From contig JAJDOG010000082.1 of assembly GCA_022340285.1 (NCBI GenBank), positions 31,195-95,194 of the forward strand: a stretch of DNA of 64,000 nucleotides, in the 5' to 3' direction. The translations under genes and the position numbers were made by a program. The notes under the pieces are model-generated. The model saw only the letters and a program-made list of their open reading frames with translations, did not search any database and had not been told where the DNA came from. This stretch comes from Betaproteobacteria bacterium (lineage in GTDB: Bacteria; Pseudomonadota; Gammaproteobacteria; Burkholderiales; SG8-39). Shown here in pieces: positions 14,869-24,235 of this stretch; within the stretch, counting starts at the first letter, position 1; every line of letters starts with the position of its first letter.

Positions 14869-17649
14869 TCAAGCGTCGTGCGACGCCGCGGTCGCAACCT
14901 CCGCAACGAGCTCGGCGAGCGTTTCGCGGTCTGGCGACTTGCCGCGCTCGCGCAGACGCGCAACGGCGTTCTGCAGCACTGCACGGCCCACGTGGTGGCC
15001 GAGCTTGCGGTAACTCTCGAACTGCGGTTCGTCGAAGAACTGGTCCGCGGTGGACTGGTGCGGAAAGCCGCTCTGCTCGAACGCGTAGTTCATGAGGTCG
15101 GGCGGTTCGCCACCGACGAGCGACGCCTTGATGTAGAGCAGCGTGCCGGTAAAGCCGGGACGACCGCTGCGTTCCGGGTAGCGTATCTCTCCGACTGCGT
15201 GATGCGACCGGACGTATCGCTCGCCCTCGGCCGGTCGGATCGCGGACACGTCGATGTCGATCACCACACCAAAGTCCGCGTAGCACTTGCGGATCGCGTT
15301 GGCGAGATCGGTAAACTGGTAGCCGGGATCGCAACCGGCGTCGACCGCCACGACGGTGCTGCAGCCGCGGCGCACCAGCTCGTAGATGCCGAGATTCTCG
15401 AAGTGGCCGCCGTCCGACAGGTACACGTACGGTGCGCTCCGGTTGGTGAGGCCGAGCATCTCGGAGACGAGATACCGCCCGCCGAGGTCCGGGCCGAGGC
15501 GTTTCCAGGTCTTCGGATGGCAGGGATTGCCGCACCAGCGGCCGAGCCGGACATCGAACACCGTGAGCAGGAATGCCACGCCGCCGCTCGTGTGGCTTCC
15601 CATGCTCGGGCTCACCGCCGCGCCCGAGATCGCGACCGCGCTGCCCAGTGTGACGCCACGCATGTACTCGCTTGCCGGCCGGTAGCCGCCTGTCCATCCG
15701 GTGCCGCCCGCCTGTCCGGGGCTGTGCGGCGGCAGCTCGAAACCGCATGCGAGCGGCGTGAACGTGAAGGAGGCCGCCTTGCGGGTCTGCCACGCGAGCT
15801 CGCTGCCTCGCACCAGGTTCACCGCCGTATTGACGATGTGCAAGGGCCGCTGTTTCGTGGCGATGTCTGCGAGCCGCAGGTCGTCGTCCGGGTCGAATCC
15901 GGTGAAGCCGTGCGCTTCGCGCTTGCCCGCTGCGGCGTTCGAGGCGCCGAGGAAGCAGCGGATCAGACGGTCACGATAGAAGGCGTACAGCGAGAACACG
16001 TTGACGTCGATCCGCCACGAGAGCACCAGCGCGATCACGACTGTCGCGGCGGCCGTGATCAGCACCGTCTTCAGCGGCACGACGCTTACGGCAATCAGCG
16101 TCGGCAGCACCGCCTGCCGCCATCCGACCCCGTCGCTGAATGCGGGCAGCGCGCGACCGTCGATCGTCAGCAGCGCGAGGTGAATGCCGTAGGAGAGCAG
16201 GATCAGCGCGCCGGTGACGAACACGAGCGGCGCAAGCTTGAGCAGCCAGGCACGCATCCTGCCGCTCTCCGCACCACCGAGCTTTCCGCGACCGAGCAGC
16301 ACGCCGAGCACCGAGGTGCCGATCCACGACGCGCCGCCCGCCGCGATGACCCACCCGCGCGCCCAGAAGAAGAAGACCGGCGCGAACATGACGATCGCGC
16401 TGAGCGCCGCCCAGCCGAGCGCGGCGGCGGTCAACCAGCCGCCGAGCCGCGCCCACCATTCGCGGTCCGCGTCGGTCCACATGCGACCCATCAAGCCGAT
16501 GTGAACGACAGCCGTGCCGCAGAACACGACGAACAGCATTGCACTCGCGCCCATTCCGACCGCCCACCATTTCCCCACGGGGTCGACGAAGTTGCCCGCC
16601 TCCGCGGCCCAAAATGGGTCGTCGGGCAGCACGGCCCAGTCGGTGAACGCGACGAAGAGCGCCAGGAGCACGCCGGCGATCATGCCGGCGACCAGCGTGA
16701 AGACGAGACTCAGTGCCAGGCGCCGCACTCGCCGAGCGCCATCGTCGCGCCTGCCCGCCTCGCGCTGCCCACGACGCCCGTTGTAGACGAACCAGCCCAG
16801 GATCCAGTGCGGGAAGTACAGCAGCACTCCGAGCCCAAGCCACTCGGCGAGTGTGAGTTCCGCTTGCGCCCGAAGCGAGAAGAAGACGAAGCAACTCAGC
16901 ATGATCGACGCCAGCATCGCGAGCACCGCCACCACGGTCGCCATAACCAGCGCACCCTGGCTGGCGCCAGTGTGTTTTCCCGCGGCGCCTGGCAGGCTCG
17001 CGGCGATGCCGGCCGCCGCCAGGAGCACCAGGACCCATGCGATGACGAGCAACCACGAGCCCGCCCACAGCGAGAGCCGCTCTGCGAGCGGCACGATCGC
17101 GCGCAGCGCGAGCAGCGGGAACGCCAGGCCGAAGATGAGACAGAGCAGGTTGAGATCGAAATTGCGCAGATAGGTCGCGACGGCGGCCCACGTGTCGCCC
17201 GACAGCAGGCCGCGCCGCGGCGTCAGGTAGTTGCTGTAGTCGCGCAGATAGCGCACGGCCGGATAGTCCGGACGCGGCACGCCGTCGGGCGTTGCGGGGG
17301 CTACCTGCTCCTCGATCGTCCGGACATCGCCCTTGCCTTCTCTATGAACCAGCGCGGTGAGCCAGCCTCCGATATAGCCTCCACCGGAGACGGTGGAGAG
17401 GTAGTCGAAGGCGCGCAAGGTGCGCAGCTCGCCAAGTGCCTGGATGATGCCGAGGTTGAACGTCGCGCTGCGGATGCCGCCGCCCGAGAAGGCGAGGCCG
17501 GTCAGGCGCGCTTCGCGCGCACGCTCCGGGGCATCCGATCCGTCCGCTCGCGCGGCCACGTCGAAGGCACGCAGCTCTTCGGCGAGCGCCTTGGCAAAGT
17601 CCGCGGGCGCATCCGTTTCAGCTTCCCTTTCCGCGCCCGCATCGGCCAT
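14869..17649 (-). CDS. Membrane-embedded patatin-like phospholipase
   Basis: 926 residues. The N-terminal 100 residues carry a patatin/cPLA2-like start: oxyanion loop 'GLAFSGGGIRSATFN' (about 51-65) and a nucleophile elbow 'STVSGGGYIGGW' with Ser88. About ten hydrophobic spans follow between residues 160 and 570. The partner Asp lies far downstream in 'YLSDGGHFENLGIYELV' (Asp746), the usual 'DGG' of patatins. The elbow reads TVSGG rather than GxSxG. So the catalytic domain appears split by a large membrane module. It probably hydrolyses acyl esters of membrane lipids at the inner membrane. No partner gene; the region upstream is a 198-bp divergent gap with the amidase. Confidence 0.78.
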   Translation of the reverse strand: MADAGAEREAETDAPADFAKALAEELRAFDVAARADGSDAPERAREARLTGLAFSGGGIRSATFNLGIIQALGELRTLRAFDYLSTVSGGGYIGGWLTALVHREGKGDVRTIEEQVAPATPDGVPRPDYPAVRYLRDYSNYLTPRRGLLSGDTWAAVATYLRNFDLNLLCLIFGLAFPLLALRAIVPLAERLSLWAGSWLLVIAWVLVLLAAAGIAASLPGAAGKHTGASQGALVMATVVAVLAMLASIMLSCFVFFSLRAQAELTLAEWLGLGVLLYFPHWILGWFVYNGRRGQREAGRRDDGARRVRRLALSLVFTLVAGMIAGVLLALFVAFTDWAVLPDDPFWAAEAGNFVDPVGKWWAVGMGASAMLFVVFCGTAVVHIGLMGRMWTDADREWWARLGGWLTAAALGWAALSAIVMFAPVFFFWARGWVIAAGGASWIGTSVLGVLLGRGKLGGAESGRMRAWLLKLAPLVFVTGALILLSYGIHLALLTIDGRALPAFSDGVGWRQAVLPTLIAVSVVPLKTVLITAAATVVIALVLSWRIDVNVFSLYAFYRDRLIRCFLGASNAAAGKREAHGFTGFDPDDDLRLADIATKQRPLHIVNTAVNLVRGSELAWQTRKAASFTFTPLACGFELPPHSPGQAGGTGWTGGYRPASEYMRGVTLGSAVAISGAAVSPSMGSHTSGGVAFLLTVFDVRLGRWCGNPCHPKTWKRLGPDLGGRYLVSEMLGLTNRSAPYVYLSDGGHFENLGIYELVRRGCSTVVAVDAGCDPGYQFTDLANAIRKCYADFGVVIDIDVSAIRPAEGERYVRSHHAVGEIRYPERSGRPGFTGTLLYIKASLVGGEPPDLMNYAFEQSGFPHQSTADQFFDEPQFESYRKLGHHVGRAVLQNAVARLRERGKSPDRETLAELVAEVATAASHDA

Positions 17650-17847
17650 CGCCGCAGCGTAGCGGGCTCGTCGCTCGACCGCAATGTGTCTTTCGGTCTA
17701 AGAAGGTTAGCGCGCGAGCCCCGCTTCGCGCTGGCGCACCGAACGGTCCACGGGTGATCCCAGCGTAGCCCAGGGTGACCCTGCTGATGTCATGCCTCGG
17801 GACCCGCTTGGCAGCAATGCGCATGGCCCGGTTAAGATGACGCTGCG

Positions 17848-19131
17848 ATGCCACTCGAAGGAATCGGAGATTTCGGCGCGCGCCGTTCCCGGGGCGAAGC
17901 GTCTGCAATCGGTAACGTGGATGCGCGGCTACGCGAGATCGAGGCGCTCAATCCGCGGCTGAATGCATTCGTTTGCGTCGACATGGAGGGCGCGCGTGCG
18001 GCCGCGCGCGCATCGGATGAGCGCTTGCGGCGTGGAGCACTCCGGGGGCCGATCGACGGCGTCCCGCTGGCGGTGAAGGACAACATCGACGTTGCCGGCT
18101 TGCCTGCAACGGCCGGCATCGGCGCGCGCAAGGCCCGCATCGCACGGCACGACGCGACCTGCGTCGCGCGCCTGCGCGAGCGCGGCGCGGTGTTCCTCGG
18201 CAAGACCCTCATGGACGAGGCGGCGCTCGGCGCCCTCGGCGACAATCCTGTTTTCGGCCGCTGCCACAATCCCCGAGCACATGACCATACGGCCGGCGGC
18301 TCGAGCGCCGGATCGGCGGCCGCGGTAGCCGCCGGACTCTGCACGGCGGCACTCGGCACCGACACGCTCGGCTCGGTACGCATTCCCGCGTCGTACTGCG
18401 GGGTCGTCGGATTCGTGCCAAGCGAGGGGCGCATCGACTCGCTCGGCGTGCTCCCGCTCTCGCCCTCGCTCGATCGGATCGGCGTGCTCGCCCGGTCCGT
18501 GGCTGACGCCGCCTGCGTTGCCGCGGCGCTGTGCGATTTCCTCCGACCAGAACCCACGCCGCGCGTGTCGATCGGCGTGCTGCGCGGACTGACACCGGTT
18601 GTTCCCGACGCGATTCTCGCGGCTGTCGAGGGCACCGCGCGTGCGCTTGCCCGCGCCGGTCAACGCATCGTCGAGCTCGACGCCGGCGCGTTCGATTGGT
18701 CGGGAGCACGCCGCGCCGCCTTCCTCCTTACCGAAATCGAAGGCGCGCGGGTGCATGCGGCACTACTCGACGACCCCGCTTCCGAGATCTCCGCGGCCCT
18801 GCGTGCCGCGCTCGAATTCGGTCGACGGGCCAGCGCGGAGAGGACCGACCGGGCAAAGACGCAAATCGAGCGCGCCCGGAGCGCCGTGCTCGCGTGGCTC
18901 GCGCGCTGCGACGTGTTGCTCCTTCCCACGACACCGCAGGTCGCGTTCTCATTCGACGCCGAAACGCCCTCCAGCCAGGCTGACCTCACGGCGCCGGCGA
19001 GCATTGCCGGGCTACCGGCGGTCAGTGTGCCCGCGGGCGCGGTCGCAGGCGGACTACCTGTCGGCGCACAGCTCGTCGCGGCGCACGGCCAGGACACGAT
19101 GTTGCTCGGTGTCGCCGCGCAGGTCGGTTAG
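17848..19131 (+). CDS. Amidase (amidase-signature family)
   Basis: 427 residues. The Ser-cisSer-Lys triad is visible: Lys in 'GVPLAVKDNIDVAG', cis-Ser in 'AGGSSAGSAAAVAAG' and nucleophile Ser in 'GTDTLGSVRIPASYCG'. The protein is slightly short for the family, and the substrate pocket is not diagnostic; related enzymes hydrolyse aryl- or short-chain amides and some are allophanate-hydrolase-like. No ribosome binding site is seen at ATG 17848; a TTGGCA / TAAGAT pair lies just upstream, so a leaderless transcript is possible. It heads a three-gene plus-strand group with the CoA-transferase and deacetylase-like genes. Confidence 0.88.
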   Translation: MPLEGIGDFGARRSRGEASAIGNVDARLREIEALNPRLNAFVCVDMEGARAAARASDERLRRGALRGPIDGVPLAVKDNIDVAGLPATAGIGARKARIARHDATCVARLRERGAVFLGKTLMDEAALGALGDNPVFGRCHNPRAHDHTAGGSSAGSAAAVAAGLCTAALGTDTLGSVRIPASYCGVVGFVPSEGRIDSLGVLPLSPSLDRIGVLARSVADAACVAAALCDFLRPEPTPRVSIGVLRGLTPVVPDAILAAVEGTARALARAGQRIVELDAGAFDWSGARRAAFLLTEIEGARVHAALLDDPASEISAALRAALEFGRRASAERTDRAKTQIERARSAVLAWLARCDVLLLPTTPQVAFSFDAETPSSQADLTAPASIAGLPAVSVPAGAVAGGLPVGAQLVAAHGQDTMLLGVAAQVG

Positions 19132-19170
19132 CGTTAATCTCCGACTCTCGCTGTCCCGATCCGTTTCCAC

Positions 19171-20361
19171 ATGCCGCACACACCCGCTTCCCCGGCTCTT
19201 GCGCGATTTCGCGTGCTTGATCTCACGCGCGTTCGGGCGGGTCCGACGTGTGTCAAACAGCTCGCCGATTTCGGTGCGGACGTGATCAAGATCGAGCTGC
19301 CGCCGTCTGTCGAGGTCGACACCATGAGCGGACCGAGGCACGGTTTCGACATGCAGAATCTGCATCGCAACAAGCGGTCGATGACGCTCAACCTCAAAGT
19401 GTCGGAGGGCCGGGAGATCTTCATGCAGCTCGTCGCGCGTGCCGACGTGGTGGTCGAGAATTTCCGGCCAGACGTGAAGGACCGGCTCGGCATCGGCTAC
19501 GCGGCGTTGAAGCGTGTCAATCCGCGCATCGTGCTCGCGTCGATTTCTGGGTTCGGGCAAGACGGGCCGTATGCCGGCCGGCCCGGCTTCGACCAGATCG
19601 CGCAGGGCATGGGCGGATTGATGGCGGTCACTGGCGAACCTGGGCGTGGCCCGATGCGCGCGGGCACGGCGGTTGCCGACCTGGCCGCGGGCATCTACGC
19701 GGCCTGCGGCGTGCTCACCGCGCTGCTCGAACGAGAGGTGTCCGGCGAGGGCCAGTGGGTACAGTCGAATCTCTTGCAGGCACAGATCGGCCTGATGGAC
19801 TTTCAGGCCGCGCGGTTTCTCGTGACCGGCGACGTCCCGCGGCAGGCGGGCAACGATCATCCGCACTCGATGCCGACTTCCGCCTACCGGACGAAGGACG
19901 GTTACCTCAACGTCGGCGCATCCGGTCAGGTCATTTTTCGGCGATTCTGCGAGGCGATCGGCAAGAGAGAGTGGGCGGACCGGCCGGAGTTCGCCGATGA
20001 AGCGGCGCGCTCGGCGAACCGCGCGCAGCTGAACGCCGAGATCGGCCGGATCCTGGCGAGCAAGACCACTGCCGAATGGAGCGCGATCCTGAACGAGGCG
20101 GGCGTGCCCTCGGGCCCGATCTACTCGATGGATCAGGTCTTTACCGATCCGCAGGTGCAGCACCTCGGTGCGGCCGCGGCGGTGAAACATTCCACGTTGG
20201 GCGAGATCCGCATCGTCAATCAGGTGGTCAAGCTTTCGCGCACACCCGCCGCGGTCGTGCAGGCGACGCCCGAGATCGGCGAGCACACGGACGAGCTCCT
20301 CGCCGAGCTCGGCTTCACGGCCGAGGATCTGGCCGGGTTGCGCGAGCGCCGCGTCATCTGA
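19171..20361 (+). CDS. Class III CoA-transferase (CaiB/BaiF)
   Basis: 396 residues, the normal length. The opening 'FRVLDLTRVRAGPTCVKQLADFGADVIKIE' region is the class III signature, followed by 'HRNKRSMTLNLK' and 'DVVVENFRPDVKDRLGI', and 'LASISGFGQDGPYAGRPGFD'. These enzymes move CoA between carboxylic acids, or act as racemases in related clades. The neighbouring amidase could release the carboxylic acid that this enzyme activates; that link is inference. Confidence 0.9.
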   Translation: MPHTPASPALARFRVLDLTRVRAGPTCVKQLADFGADVIKIELPPSVEVDTMSGPRHGFDMQNLHRNKRSMTLNLKVSEGREIFMQLVARADVVVENFRPDVKDRLGIGYAALKRVNPRIVLASISGFGQDGPYAGRPGFDQIAQGMGGLMAVTGEPGRGPMRAGTAVADLAAGIYAACGVLTALLEREVSGEGQWVQSNLLQAQIGLMDFQAARFLVTGDVPRQAGNDHPHSMPTSAYRTKDGYLNVGASGQVIFRRFCEAIGKREWADRPEFADEAARSANRAQLNAEIGRILASKTTAEWSAILNEAGVPSGPIYSMDQVFTDPQVQHLGAAAAVKHSTLGEIRIVNQVVKLSRTPAAVVQATPEIGEHTDELLAELGFTAEDLAGLRERRVI

Positions 20362-20376
20362 CTCGAAGGGAAAGTC

Positions 20377-21243
20377 ATGTCAAATCCCCGCATCGACTAC
20401 CAGTTCTCGACTTCGCGCGCGAGGCTCGCGCCGCCGGACGGCAAGCCGATCGTCGTCATTCTGGTCGTCAACGTCGAGCACTGGCGCATCGAAGATCCCA
20501 TGCCGCGCACGCTCATTACCCCGCCGCATGGCAAGGAGACGATCCCCGACGTGCCGAACTTCAGTTGGGCCGACTACGGCATGCGCTGCGGTCTGCCGCG
20601 CATGCTCGAGCTCTTCACCGGCCGGCGCCTACCGGTCTCGACAAGCTTCAATGCCGGTGTGATCGACGCCTACCCGCAGGCCGCGCAGGCGATGCTCGAG
20701 GCCGGCTGGGAGTTCGTCGGGCACGGGCTGCACCAGAAAACCCTCAACGCGGCGGCGAACGAGCGCGACATCATCGATGCCTCGCTGGAGAAGATCGAGC
20801 GCTTCACCGGCAAGCGGCCCCGCGGCTGGCTCTCGCCGGGGCTGCGCCAGACCTGGAACACGCTCGATCTCCTGAAATCCTGCGGCATCGAGTACTGCCA
20901 CGACTGGGTGATCGAGGATGTTCCGGTCTGGCTGAAGACCAAGCACGGTCCGATCATCGGCATGCCGTACAACCTCGAGGTGAACGACAGCTTGATCTAC
21001 GCCGTGCAGCAGCAATCGACCGACGAGATGTATAAGCGGCTCGTGCGCACCGTCGAATGCTTCGAGCGTGAGGCGCAGCGCCAGACACGCGTCCTCCCGA
21101 TCGGCCTGCACCCGCACCTGATGGGCGTGCCGCACCGCTGGGGCGACATGGAGCGCATGATCGATTTTCTGCAGGCGCGCAACGATGTTTGCTTCATGAC
21201 CGGCAGCCAGATAGCCGACTGGTTCGTCGGGCAGGCGAGCTAG
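20377..21243 (+). CDS. Polysaccharide-deacetylase-like hydrolase (PuuE/NodB fold)
   Basis: 288 residues, 15 nt after the CoA-transferase. The fold is recognisable from 'FSWADYGMRCGLPRMLELF', 'EFVGHGLHQKTLN' and 'RGWLSPGLRQTWNTLDLL', matching the NodB-like/allantoinase PuuE group. The first NodB motif (usually TFDD) reads 'LVVNVEHWRIE', so the canonical Asp pair is absent. His-x-x-x-His metal binding is approximated by 'GHGLHQ'. It probably hydrolyses a small C-N bond rather than a polymer. A paralogue lies at 46428. Confidence 0.75.
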   Translation: MSNPRIDYQFSTSRARLAPPDGKPIVVILVVNVEHWRIEDPMPRTLITPPHGKETIPDVPNFSWADYGMRCGLPRMLELFTGRRLPVSTSFNAGVIDAYPQAAQAMLEAGWEFVGHGLHQKTLNAAANERDIIDASLEKIERFTGKRPRGWLSPGLRQTWNTLDLLKSCGIEYCHDWVIEDVPVWLKTKHGPIIGMPYNLEVNDSLIYAVQQQSTDEMYKRLVRTVECFEREAQRQTRVLPIGLHPHLMGVPHRWGDMERMIDFLQARNDVCFMTGSQIADWFVGQAS

Positions 21244-21246
21244 CTC

Positions 21247-21276
21247 GCGCGCAAACACGCTGCGTGGCGTGCGCGC
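21247..21276. terminator. Hairpin between convergent genes
   Basis: GCGCGCA (21247-21253) pairs with TGCGCGC (21270-21276) between the deacetylase-like gene and the end of the polyamine-type ABC operon. It could stop transcription from both sides; there is no strong T-tract. Confidence 0.4.
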
Positions 21277-22377
21277 TCAGCTGGTGTGCAGTCGCGCGTC
21301 CTCCATGTGCCAGGCGAGTCGGACCTGCGCACCGGGCTCGATCCGCGCGGTGCCCCGGGCTCCCGAGAACCGTCGCACGCCGACTTCCGCGCCGTCGGGC
21401 AGGCGCACGCGATGCGAGCTCGTGAGTCCGAGGTAGATCGTCTTCTCGTAGGTGGCGGGCACACTTTGCATCGCAGCACTCGCCGTCTCGTCCGGCGCGA
21501 GCAGCTCCAGCAGCTCGGACCGTATCGAGATCGAGACCGCGTCGCGCACCCGGACATTGGCGTCGCGATTTCCGACTTCGATCACACCGATGCCGATGTC
21601 GACGCGTGCCCGTGCACCGTCGGCCGCCTCGACCGTGCCCTCGAAGATCTTCGTCTCGCCGATGAACTCCGCCGTGAAGCGCCGCGCGGGATGCTCGTAG
21701 ATCTCGCGCGAGCTCCCTTCCTCGATGAGACGACCGCTGGCGATGATGGCAATCCGGTCGGCTACCGTCATCGCTTCTTCCTGGTTGTGGGTGACGTGGA
21801 TGAACGTGATTCCGACCTGCTCCTGGATGCGCTTGAGTTCGAAGCACATCTCCTTGCGCAGCTTCTCATCGAGCGCGGCAAGCGGCTCGTCGAGCAGCAG
21901 CACGTCGCGATCGAGCACCAGCGAGCGCGCGAGCTGTACCCGCTGCTGCTGGCCGCCCGACAACTCATGCGGCATGCGCTCCTGGTATCCGGTGAGCCCG
22001 ACCAGATCGAGCATCCGGTCCACCCGTTCACGCACCTCGCGCTTCGCGACGCGGCGCAGCGCGAGCCCGAAGCCGACGTTGCGCGCCACGCTCATGTGCG
22101 GGAACAGCGCGTAGCTCTGGAATACCATCGTCGTAGGGCGCTCGTTGGCCGGCAGATCGGTTACGTCCCGCCCGTGGAGGCGCACGCGCCCGGCGCTGGG
22201 CCGCACCAGTCCGCCGATGAGTCGAAGCAGCGTCGTCTTGCCGCCGCCGCTCGGCCCGAGTAGCACAAAGTAGCTCCCCTTCGTGACCCGAAGATTCACA
22301 CCTTCGAGTGCAGTCACCCGTCCGTATCTCCGGCCGAGCTCGAGCGTCTCGACAGCGAGTTCTGAATTCCCGCTCAC
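21277..22377 (-). CDS. ABC transporter ATP-binding protein (PotA-like)
   Basis: 366 residues, GTG start. Walker A 'LLGPSGGGKTTLLRLIGG', signature '[16 protein letters not shown]', Walker B 'DVLLLDEPLAALD' and H-loop 'IHVTHNQEEAM' are intact. The C-terminal about 110 residues form a TOBE domain ('EFIGETKIFEGTVEAADG'), as in the spermidine/putrescine and iron importers. It energises the PotB/PotC-like permeases upstream; gap to PotC-like 40 nt. Substrate class (polyamine-like) is judged from the whole operon. Confidence 0.88.
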   Translation of the reverse strand: MSGNSELAVETLELGRRYGRVTALEGVNLRVTKGSYFVLLGPSGGGKTTLLRLIGGLVRPSAGRVRLHGRDVTDLPANERPTTMVFQSYALFPHMSVARNVGFGLALRRVAKREVRERVDRMLDLVGLTGYQERMPHELSGGQQQRVQLARSLVLDRDVLLLDEPLAALDEKLRKEMCFELKRIQEQVGITFIHVTHNQEEAMTVADRIAIIASGRLIEEGSSREIYEHPARRFTAEFIGETKIFEGTVEAADGARARVDIGIGVIEVGNRDANVRVRDAVSISIRSELLELLAPDETASAAMQSVPATYEKTIYLGLTSSHRVRLPDGAEVGVRRFSGARGTARIEPGAQVRLAWHMEDARLHTS

Positions 22378-22417
22378 CCGCCTCTCCCCCGGGGAAGCTT
22401 CGCGCGCCCCCCGGAGC

Positions 22418-23308
22418 TCATGCCGAGCCCAATGGCGTTGCCGCCGCGCGCGCCTCGCGCTCGAGCCGCTCCACGCGCGCGAGGCTCCACACCAGTACCC
22501 CGCCCACGACGAGCATCGAGATAACGCTCACCGTGCCGGCCATCGCGTATGAATCCTCGGACATGCCGGTGTTGAACATGTGCGAGATGAGCACTGTCGT
22601 GAACGTGTCGAAGCCCCCCTTGAGCAAGTTGGTGCGCGTGTATTCGTTGAACGACAGAATGAAGACGAACGCACTGGCGCTCGCGACGCCAACCCGGATC
22701 TGCGGAAATTCGACCCGCCAGAATGCCTGCCAGCCCGTGGCTCCGCAGGAGCGCGCTGCCTCCGTCTGCTGCGCGTGATAACGCGACATGGTGATCAGGA
22801 TCACGATGAACGCGTAGGGGACCGTCCACAGCACCTGGCCGACAAGGGCGGTGCCGAAGCCGAGCTCGAACCACGTCCGGATCCATTCGAGGCCGAGCGT
22901 ATCGGCGAGCCAGTTGCAAGCGCGGTTCAGGTTCTTGAAGTACACGAGCAGCGCCGAACCGAGGATGTCCGCGGGCACGAAGAGCGGAGCCAGCATCAGG
23001 GTCACCAGCACAAGCTTGTGACGCGTGCGCTTGTAGTGCTTGGCGGCGATGAGCCCCATTGGGACGGCAATGGCGACCGTGGCCGCTCCGAGCCCGAGCG
23101 TCCAGCGCAGCGAATCGATGATCTGCGTATTCCCGAGCATCACCCGATACCAGTCCCAGGTGAAGTCGTAGATCTGCGCGCCGAAGCCGTGCTCGTTGAA
23201 CGAGATGTAGATCGTGTAGAACACGGGCAGCAGCAGGGCGCCCACGAGCAGCAGCAGGTACACCCACATACCGCGATAGAGCCAGGGGTTGCGATAGTCC
23301 TGGAGCAT
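22418..23308 (-). CDS. ABC transporter permease (PotC-like)
   Basis: 296 residues with six membrane spans. The EAA coupling loop appears as 'EAARSCGATGWQAFWRVEFPQIRVGV', and 'FVFILSFNEYTRTNLLKGG' is the PotC-type region before the last spans. It pairs with the PotB-like permease 13 nt upstream. Confidence 0.87.
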   Translation of the reverse strand: MLQDYRNPWLYRGMWVYLLLLVGALLLPVFYTIYISFNEHGFGAQIYDFTWDWYRVMLGNTQIIDSLRWTLGLGAATVAIAVPMGLIAAKHYKRTRHKLVLVTLMLAPLFVPADILGSALLVYFKNLNRACNWLADTLGLEWIRTWFELGFGTALVGQVLWTVPYAFIVILITMSRYHAQQTEAARSCGATGWQAFWRVEFPQIRVGVASASAFVFILSFNEYTRTNLLKGGFDTFTTVLISHMFNTGMSEDSYAMAGTVSVISMLVVGGVLVWSLARVERLEREARAAATPLGSA

Positions 23309-23321
23309 GGGTGGTGCCGCG

Positions 23322-24221
23322 TCAGCTGATCGGCTCGAGGACGCGCGTGAGGTCGAACAGCCAATGCCCGATCCAGAGCAACGCGACCAGCGTGACGATC
23401 ATGATGGCGCTGATCGCCATCGCGAGGGGGAAGTCGAGCGCAACGATGGACTCGAACACGATCGATCCGGCGTTCACGGCGCCGGGCCCGCCGAGGATGT
23501 TGGGGATGAGTCCGACGCCGAGCCCGTTCACGAAGATGAAGACGCTGCCCGCGAAGATGCCGGGGGCGGCGAGCGGCAGGATCACATCCTTGAAGGTGTG
23601 CAGGGCGCCCGCGCCGAGATCGTCGCAGACCTCAAACACGTAGCGCTGCACCGCCTCCATGGCGAGAAAGCCGGAGAACACCATGAAGGGCAGGAACGAC
23701 ATCACGTCGCCGATGATCACCCCGAGGGGAGTGAAAAGAATCGCCGAGATGGGCTCGTCGATGACTCCGAGCTGCAGAAGGAACTCGTTGACGAGGCCAT
23801 GCCGGGCAAGGACCGGGCGGAGCGCGAAGACGCGAATCAGCTCCGAGATCATGAACGGCAGAATGAAGAGCAGGATCACCCGGTGCTGGATCGAGACGGG
23901 GACCCGCCGCCGGACGAACACCGCGATCGGAAAGCCGAGTAGGAAGGAGACAACTACCGCGATGGCCGCGTGGACCATGGCATACGCGAAGTTCTCGGCC
24001 CGCGCGGAGGTGAAGAAGGTCTCGTAGGCGAAAAGGGTAAGCCCCGGCTCCATCCAGAACTGGGTGCGCTTGAACACGCTCCAGACCAGCGTAAGGCCGA
24101 CCGGAACGGCAAAGCAAAGGACCATGAAGGCGGCGGGCAGGAGGAACACGTAGCGAACGAGCCCCTCCTCGCCGAACACGCGGCGGCGCCAGGAGCCCGC
24201 GGCAACAGGAACGCCACCCAC
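23322..24221 (-). CDS. ABC transporter permease (PotB-like)
   Basis: 299 residues if started at the GTG at 24221, 14 nt after the binding-protein stop. The track start at 24470 would run 235 nt into that gene as an out-of-frame read and is rejected. Six membrane spans; the EAA loop reads 'EVCDDLGAGALHTFKDVILPLAAPGI'. 'FILPFMISELIRVFALRPVL' matches PotB-type permeases. It forms the translocation pore with the PotC-like subunit. Confidence 0.85.
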   Translation of the reverse strand: MGGVPVAAGSWRRRVFGEEGLVRYVFLLPAAFMVLCFAVPVGLTLVWSVFKRTQFWMEPGLTLFAYETFFTSARAENFAYAMVHAAIAVVVSFLLGFPIAVFVRRRVPVSIQHRVILLFILPFMISELIRVFALRPVLARHGLVNEFLLQLGVIDEPISAILFTPLGVIIGDVMSFLPFMVFSGFLAMEAVQRYVFEVCDDLGAGALHTFKDVILPLAAPGIFAGSVFIFVNGLGVGLIPNILGGPGAVNAGSIVFESIVALDFPLAMAISAIMIVTLVALLWIGHWLFDLTRVLEPIS

Positions 24222-24235
24222 CGCCCTACTGGTCC

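Noticed and set aside
14815-17757. 980-codon plus-strand ORF
   Set aside because: It is the antisense of the patatin-like gene. Its product is rich in Arg, His and Glu without any motif, while the minus strand shows catalytic motifs and membrane spans.
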